From the NCBI GenBank assembly GCA_948567375.1, contig OX419760.1, positions 25,296,001 through 25,360,000 on the forward strand: a stretch of DNA of 64,000 nt, read 5' to 3'. A model generated the notes under the pieces. The model ran no database searches and was not told the origin of the DNA. It saw only the letters and a program-made list of their open reading frames with translations. Source of the DNA: Lunularia cruciata (Eukaryota > Streptophyta > Marchantiopsida > Lunulariales > Lunulariaceae). Numbering within the stretch: the stretch's first letter is position 1; every line of letters starts with the position of its first letter. A program made the position numbers and the translations under genes. Positions 58,568 to 64,000 of the stretch are shown here, piece by piece.

Positions 58568-61500
58568 TTACAGTGTTTCACTACTCGTTTCAATATTCTC
58601 CTCACTATTCGTAATATTGAAGTAAGTTGTGTAGGACTCGTCTTTATAAGCAGAAATGGGAAAAAGTAGAAATTTATTCTTCTCCCCCCTAGCGATGAAA
58701 CTTATGCGGTGGTAGGATGCCAGACCCTTCTTCACATTGAAGCTGCACGTAGACTGGAAATTATGGTCAGTAATATTTGGTCCTAGAGTCTTGCAGCGAA
58801 GTGTGATGCTGGAATCCATGTTAGTAGCAAGGAAACAGCCAGGATGGCTTGCTGCCTCAAACGACACGCTGTTCCCGTCACCAGATAGACCAGGAGTAAG
58901 TCGGAACTCCGCATTTATCTGTCCCATGTGAGGGCTTTCATCCTCAGAGGTCTCCATTCTGTCCACCACCACAATCTTGCTATTTGGCCCTGTGTGAGCC
59001 AATACCACTCCAGGTTTACTATAAGGCTCGAGAGTGACAACACTAAACTTTATAGGAGTGACCGAATCAGAAAGATGAAGATGACCGATATGTGTGATAT
59101 CCTGCAGAGGCCTGTGTGCTGTAGAGCTTTCCTCCGAGGGTTGGACTTGATGAATTAGGGAGTCGTGAGGTCCTGATGGGCTTTCAACGAGGCGAAAAGT
59201 AGCATACGCTGCTTCATCGGTACCTTCTTCTGGTGCTGATCGCATCTCGGCGAAACCTCTTCCTTCGCTGATAACGTATGGAATCTGATGGCCTGTTGCT
59301 GCCGCTCTGTCCACAGCCCAATTCTGACTGAAACTGTATAGTTGGTCGTTGTAGGAAGCTGAAACTGGCACCAACCAAGAAGACAGCCAGCTAGTATTCA
59401 CAGCACCAAGCTCATTGGCTCCAGCGGTCATTCCAGCCAATAAGTAGGGACCAAAGAGTATAGAATGGAGGGTAGAATACTTCTGCCGGTCATCTGCAGA
59501 TAAACAAGGTTTCTACTTTCGTTAGAGAAAGGTATCGTCGAGACAACCTCAACAGCGCCTCCGAAAATGACGAAAACATAGCTACCTTGGATTCTTTCGA
59601 TTGCCAAAGAGATGGGTACTTCTATCTCAAGCTTATCTCCGACGGTCCAGGCTTCGGAGAAGGTAACGTAGCCCCCTGTGCAAGGTATTTGAACAGAAAT
59701 TAAGACAAAAGTAAAAGAAACAATTACTACTTCCTTGTGCTTCTTACATAGATCTGCAATAATTGCCATACATGTGCTGGATTTCAATGTACAGCAAGAG
59801 CATGGTATATCAGCTGAGCGCACCTGGTCTTGGTTTATAGGTTGACGTGCGCCTATTGAGTAGAATTCTCCCGCCTGGTTTAGTCCAAGAAGGTATCCTT
59901 ACGGAAAGGCTTTGCCTTCTTCCAGATGAAGTCTGTCACAGCAACAATGCCCGATAAAAAGGCCATTTATGTTTTTTCTACTATGGCATAGAAACCTACT
60001 TACACGTCTAGAATTGTCGATTGTGACAAACCTGTGGAAGTGGTTTGACCTCGAAAGTCACGGTAAGATTAGGACAATAAGATGACAATGGCTGCACGTT
60101 CTGCTCAAGTGCTACTCCCAGAGTAAGCCAAAGGAGGGTACTTGACGAAAATCGCATCACAAAAAGTTCATCACTCTCATCTTCAAAGTAAATTGAATCT
60201 CCCAGCTTTGAGAAAGACTCTATTCCTGCAATAATGGTGGTTCGCAATTCATTAGAGCTCAAAGAACGTCCATCCATCTCCTTAGGCTGCATCAGGATCC
60301 AGTCAACACCAAATGCTAAACCTGATCTTACTAAATATTTTCCTGATGCGAATATAGATTTGAACTGCAGGCATCAAAACCATACTAAGCCTCGGACTGC
60401 AGCTGCAGCTCTAAACTACTCTAACCAATGCAGCTGGTGGTGAGAAAATTGAAGATGATAGAATAGGTACAGGCATCCAAAATACCAGTTCCGTAGCAGC
60501 ACCACATCGAATCGAACGGTGTACCCCAACCATGATAAGACTTAGCTTTGGAGGCTCCAGGCCTTTGGGGAAGCATATATATCATAACTCCAGGCTCCTG
60601 TCCTCGTTGTATTCCTAAGACACCGTTGACTAGGGCTCGCTCATAGTAGTCGGCATATCGCGTATAGCCCCATCGGTACAAATTTCTGGCAACCTGTTCT
60701 CAAGAGTTGATGAAATCGTCAAGAAACGTATCACAACAGGCAAGTTACGAGCTCCAGCATTCTATGAACTTATGCGATATCCCAAAGGGTTTGAACATTT
60801 ACTTTGAGCATATTGTAGGTGGTGCAACTCTCCTGGGCTTCAGTTGTCAGATGGTCTGCCTGCCGGTTAGGGTCAGCCCTGCACATTGGCAACCACCCAC
60901 TTCTTAGTTTACATGGCTGATAGCAATATATAGAATTTCTTTCACATAAAGCTTAACATTGAATCATCATTTACCTTGGATCAGTATTCATCTTACCAGA
61001 ATTCATCTGCAGAGGTTCCACCGGTAGCATAACGGTGGGACGTGTCCACCAGATCGATAAAATACTGTGACAGATCCTGTTCATTCAACAAGCAGATAAA
61101 AACTGATTTACCGTACTTTGAAAGTAGGAAGAGGAAATAGACCACAAATCTCATCAACCATGCAATCAATCGTCTCTTCATCAAGCTCTTCATAGACTGG
61201 CAGTTGAACAATTTAGGGTGTCAGCTGATACAGAGAAGATACTGCATTCTATCACAACCTCAACAGCTTGAGGAACCTCATAAGGCTGCTTAAATGTCCT
61301 ACCTTATATAATCTGTCATCGGTACTTTCATATCGCATCTGAGCTCCTACGACAAGAGGTATGTGGGTATTTGCATGAAACCCAGATAAGCCATCCGTCT
61401 GCACACACATGTAGGCATCCATAGGCTCACATGGTTCTTGCTTATTTGCAGACAAGGGAACAAAGTAGAAAGAGAAGGGCAGAGAAACAATATTAAGGGT

Positions 61501-63118
61501 TTCATATCTGCTTGAAGAATCTAAAAATTTAGATTTACATGGACTAACGAGGTTGGTACAGTAAATCTTGTTCATGGTACGAAAAATAGAACCTATTTGC
61601 ATCGCTTTGGGAGTAGAAGTGCACCTCGAGAGCTAACGGACCCAGAAAACAAGGCTTGTCAAAATAATGGGCTAATTTTAAGTGTTCCGGATCTTCCTGC
61701 AGATCGAATCATCGGCAAAAGCAGGTCAAATTTTTAGATCCCTACTTCATTATTCACGCAAGTCAGATTCGACACGGCAAAAGCTAGTCAAATTTTCAGA
61801 TCCCTACTTCATTAGCCACGCAGATCAAATTCGATACCATAAACTGTGGGAACTTTACACAGGCTGCCAATGAGGTTCTGCTTTGGGTGCTACACTCTGG
61901 GAGACAAGAAGGAAGTTCACCGTTAGCATGTAGAGTCGATACATGACATCGTTGATACCACCAACCTCTTCATTGAGAGATGTGTAGTGTCGTTCGATAG
62001 TGTACGTCCTAATCACAGACTCAACTCTTGCTAAGAAGTACTTCGTCATCCAGAGTAGCATATCCAACGCTTTTAGGTTATCTGCAATAGTGTACTGGTC
62101 TAAAAGTCCTGCCATAATCTGCAAAAGTTTAGACAAGATACAATAAGAACAGATGCGTCTTGCAGCAGTCTCAGGGAAAATGAGAAAGTAGAGTAAGTTC
62201 GTTGAGTATCTCTGGACAGAGCCAAGACTTTGCGTACAAGTCAAACCTTGTGAATAGTGTAGTATGGCGCCCACACAGGTTCGATCGCTTCAAACCGATC
62301 AAAGAAGGTCGATGGGAAAGCAGATAAATAACCAGTTCCCAATTCCTCCTGGCATTCTCCCAAAGCATCCACCACCTTAGACATCTTGAGCTTCACACTT
62401 TCATTAAAAGTACTTGCCCACATCAACGCTGTAGCACTCAGGTAATGTCCTGAACTTTCAGAAAAGAACCAATGTCAGTACCTGAAGTGGACATTTACAC
62501 GAAAAATTGCACATACAGATCATTGCCAGATAGAATGGGTACAAAAACATGTCAAAAAGTCATGTCTTACTTTTGAGCTTCTAAACAATCAGAAAAAATC
62601 GAAACAAAACACATGTATACTCAGTAACAGTTCCGATTACCAACAAAGTGCCCTCGAAGCTCCATCCTGGGATCCTCCCAACCACCATAAGGAGTCTTTG
62701 GAGCTCGAAGACCAGCTGTCGTCCGGAAACTCCAAACCAGCCGATCCACATCCAGGGATAGAAGGTACTGAAGATTAGTTTCTTGTGCTTTGCCTTCATC
62801 TGAGGCAGGATTCAATCTAATTCTTACCAACGGGACGTCCCTCAGTACAACATTTTGTAACCGACGTGGCATCTCAAGTCTAACCTCTGAGCTTTCCAAC
62901 AACGTCTTCTCTACTGAATGTTTCAACGGAAATGACACACGGAAGTTTTTCCCTTCCTTCAACTCTATGCCAAAAGATGAGTTTCCTTTGAGCTCAAGCG
63001 CACGCAGAGAATGCGAAGACTGTGTTGGAATATTAGTGCACTCTTTGGCAAACCCAGTTCTTTGACTCGCCCATAACAGCATGAAGAAACCAAATAAAAT
63101 GATGGTGAATTGACCCAT
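58568..63118 (-). CDS. GH127/DUF1680 beta-L-arabinofuranosidase-like secreted protein, 11 exons
   Basis: Exons (minus strand): 62641-63118, 62247-62449, 61861-62118, 61303-61398, 60997-61076, 60803-60878, 60486-60693, 60032-60225, 59824-59932, 59586-59675 and 58568-59493. All phases join and give 905 residues; the exon 3/4 junction is the least certain. The start (MGQFTIILFGFFMLLWA) is a signal peptide, so the protein should enter the secretory pathway or wall. Conserved blocks: RGHFVGHYLSATALMWAS, GTGYLSAFP, HKIMAGLLDQYT, GFHANTHIP, YATGGTS, ESCTTYNMLK, WGTPFDSMWCCYGTG and FGPYLLAG. By analogy with bacterial HypBA1, Glu370 is a candidate acid/base, and Glu388, Cys390, Cys462 and Cys463 the zinc site with a Cys nucleophile. 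The C-terminal third ends in an AbfB-like arabinose-binding region (GCFLAT ... DESYTTYF). Likely substrates are L-arabinofuranosyl side chains of wall glycoproteins or polysaccharides. Confidence 0.9.
61703..61826. repeat. 62-bp tandem duplication in intron 3 of the GH127 gene
   Basis: GATCCCTACTTCATTA occurs at 61737 and 61799, each preceded by a GGCAAAAGC...GTCAAATTTT stretch and followed by CACGCA. The period is 62 bp. It is intronic, with no effect on the reading frame. Confidence 0.6.
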
Positions 63119-64000
63119 TCTGTAGTCAATCAATTCTCCTTCTGTCGTCAATCGATTTTCCTTCTATCGTCGATCAATTCTCACACAAGGTGATAGTTTA
63201 CATTTCAGTACTGATCAACTGATTTCATACCCCCCGGCTCCTTTCAGAAAATCCAAGAGGAGTCTGCGTATTAGAATTGCAAGAAAACAGAGCTTCCAAC
63301 GGTAGTCACCATTCCTAACATTTCTGTCGATGAAACTGATATTTACAAAGTGGGTTCCCGTCTCTTTCACTCTGCACAACCCTTGTCACTTAGAACTGGA
63401 GGAAAGGTGAACATCTTGGCCCCTGTTTGATAGTACCCAAACAATAATTTCCTCCCTGTCTATCGCACTTTATTCGTACCGAGAATTCTACAACTTTGCC
63501 ATGAGCTTAGAGAATCAAGGAGGAGGTTCATGTCTGTGGGTACCGCTGCCCCAAGTTCGATTCGAGGAGACTTTCCGATAATTTCGTCCCCTCGATAGGA
63601 ACAAAAAATTACTCAATGAATGGTTACGTCAGCGAGTATGGTAATCCGGACAATTGGACAAGAGAATCCCCTCCTCTCCGTCTGCCTTCAACAAAAGTTC
63701 CGCTACCGTAAACTCCCTGGCTTCTCGCTTGTTTCCTGCATCCATCCGTCCTATGAATTGTTCGAGCCACGAGAATCTTGATCACAGGAGACACCGCAAT
63801 CTGTGATTTGCTCCCAGTCTTCTCAGACAGTGGCCGATTGTAGAGTCAATGTAGACCTCCCGTAATCTGTGGCAATAGTACAGTAGTCCAGACTTTCAGG
63901 AAGCTTGCCCTTCAATTACTATTCATTTTCTCTTTCTTGCCATGAACTTTCCAAAGAAACGGATTGGACTTGATTCAGGATCCTGACGATCATTATTTCA
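63119..64000. other. 5' flank of the GH127 gene
   Basis: The presumed promoter and leader of the minus-strand gene. A near-direct repeat of GTCAATCGATTTTCCTTCT / GTCGATCAATTCTC-type units occurs at about 63123-63180. No clear TATA box or gene is seen. Confidence 0.35.

Overview
The window is nuclear DNA from a land plant, most likely a bryophyte and probably a liverwort such as Marchantia. The evidence is: plant-type phenylalanine ammonia-lyase (PAL) genes with no intron; a tandem family of chalcone-synthase-like type III polyketide synthase (CHS) genes, each with the single phase-1 intron that splits the Cys60 codon of plant CHS; an 11-exon plant glycosyl hydrolase gene; a decayed Ty1/copia element; and a nuclear copy of plant mitochondrial large-subunit rRNA. 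The species is inferred and not proven by the sequence.

Layout. About 0-5 kb holds an unrecognised partial reading frame at the left edge and decayed DNA. From 5 to 42 kb runs a phenylpropanoid cluster: PAL1 (+, 5.9-8.2 kb), CHS1 (+, 12.2-13.6), PAL2 (-, 14.9-17.1), CHS2 (+, 18.9-20.2), a broken CHS copy (+, 22.3-23.8), CHS4 (+, 25.7-27.0), CHS5 (+, 34.2-35.5) and CHS6 (+, 40.5-41.9). From 43.7 to 49.0 kb lie a degenerate copia element (-) and a second LTR-like piece. A mitochondrial rrn26 fragment sits at about 52.1-53.0 kb. The right end (58.6-63.1 kb, -) carries a gene for a GH127/DUF1680 beta-L-arabinofuranosidase-like secreted protein, rebuilt here from 11 exons (905 residues). The rest is AT-rich gene-poor DNA with short repeats.

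How the genes fit together. PAL makes cinnamate from phenylalanine. After conversion to p-coumaroyl-CoA by enzymes not in this window, CHS-type enzymes condense it with malonyl-CoA, so the entry enzyme and a branch enzyme of the same pathway are interleaved. The CHS copies share a proximal promoter module: a TTTGACC-like box, then a dyad CTGGTC-N5-GACCAG, then a TATA box. In the four best copies the dyad lies 76-79 bp upstream of the TATA or TATA-like box.

Main points for a second look: the shared CHS promoter dyad; PAL2, which has lost the catalytic-tyrosine loop yet stays open over 734 codons; a short interspersed repeat family of about 90-120 bp, with at least nine copies or fragments, two built-in hairpins and, in one copy, a 10-bp target duplication inside the broken CHS gene; and a roughly 620-bp element bounded by about 80-bp imperfect inverted repeats at 37.4-38.0 kb.
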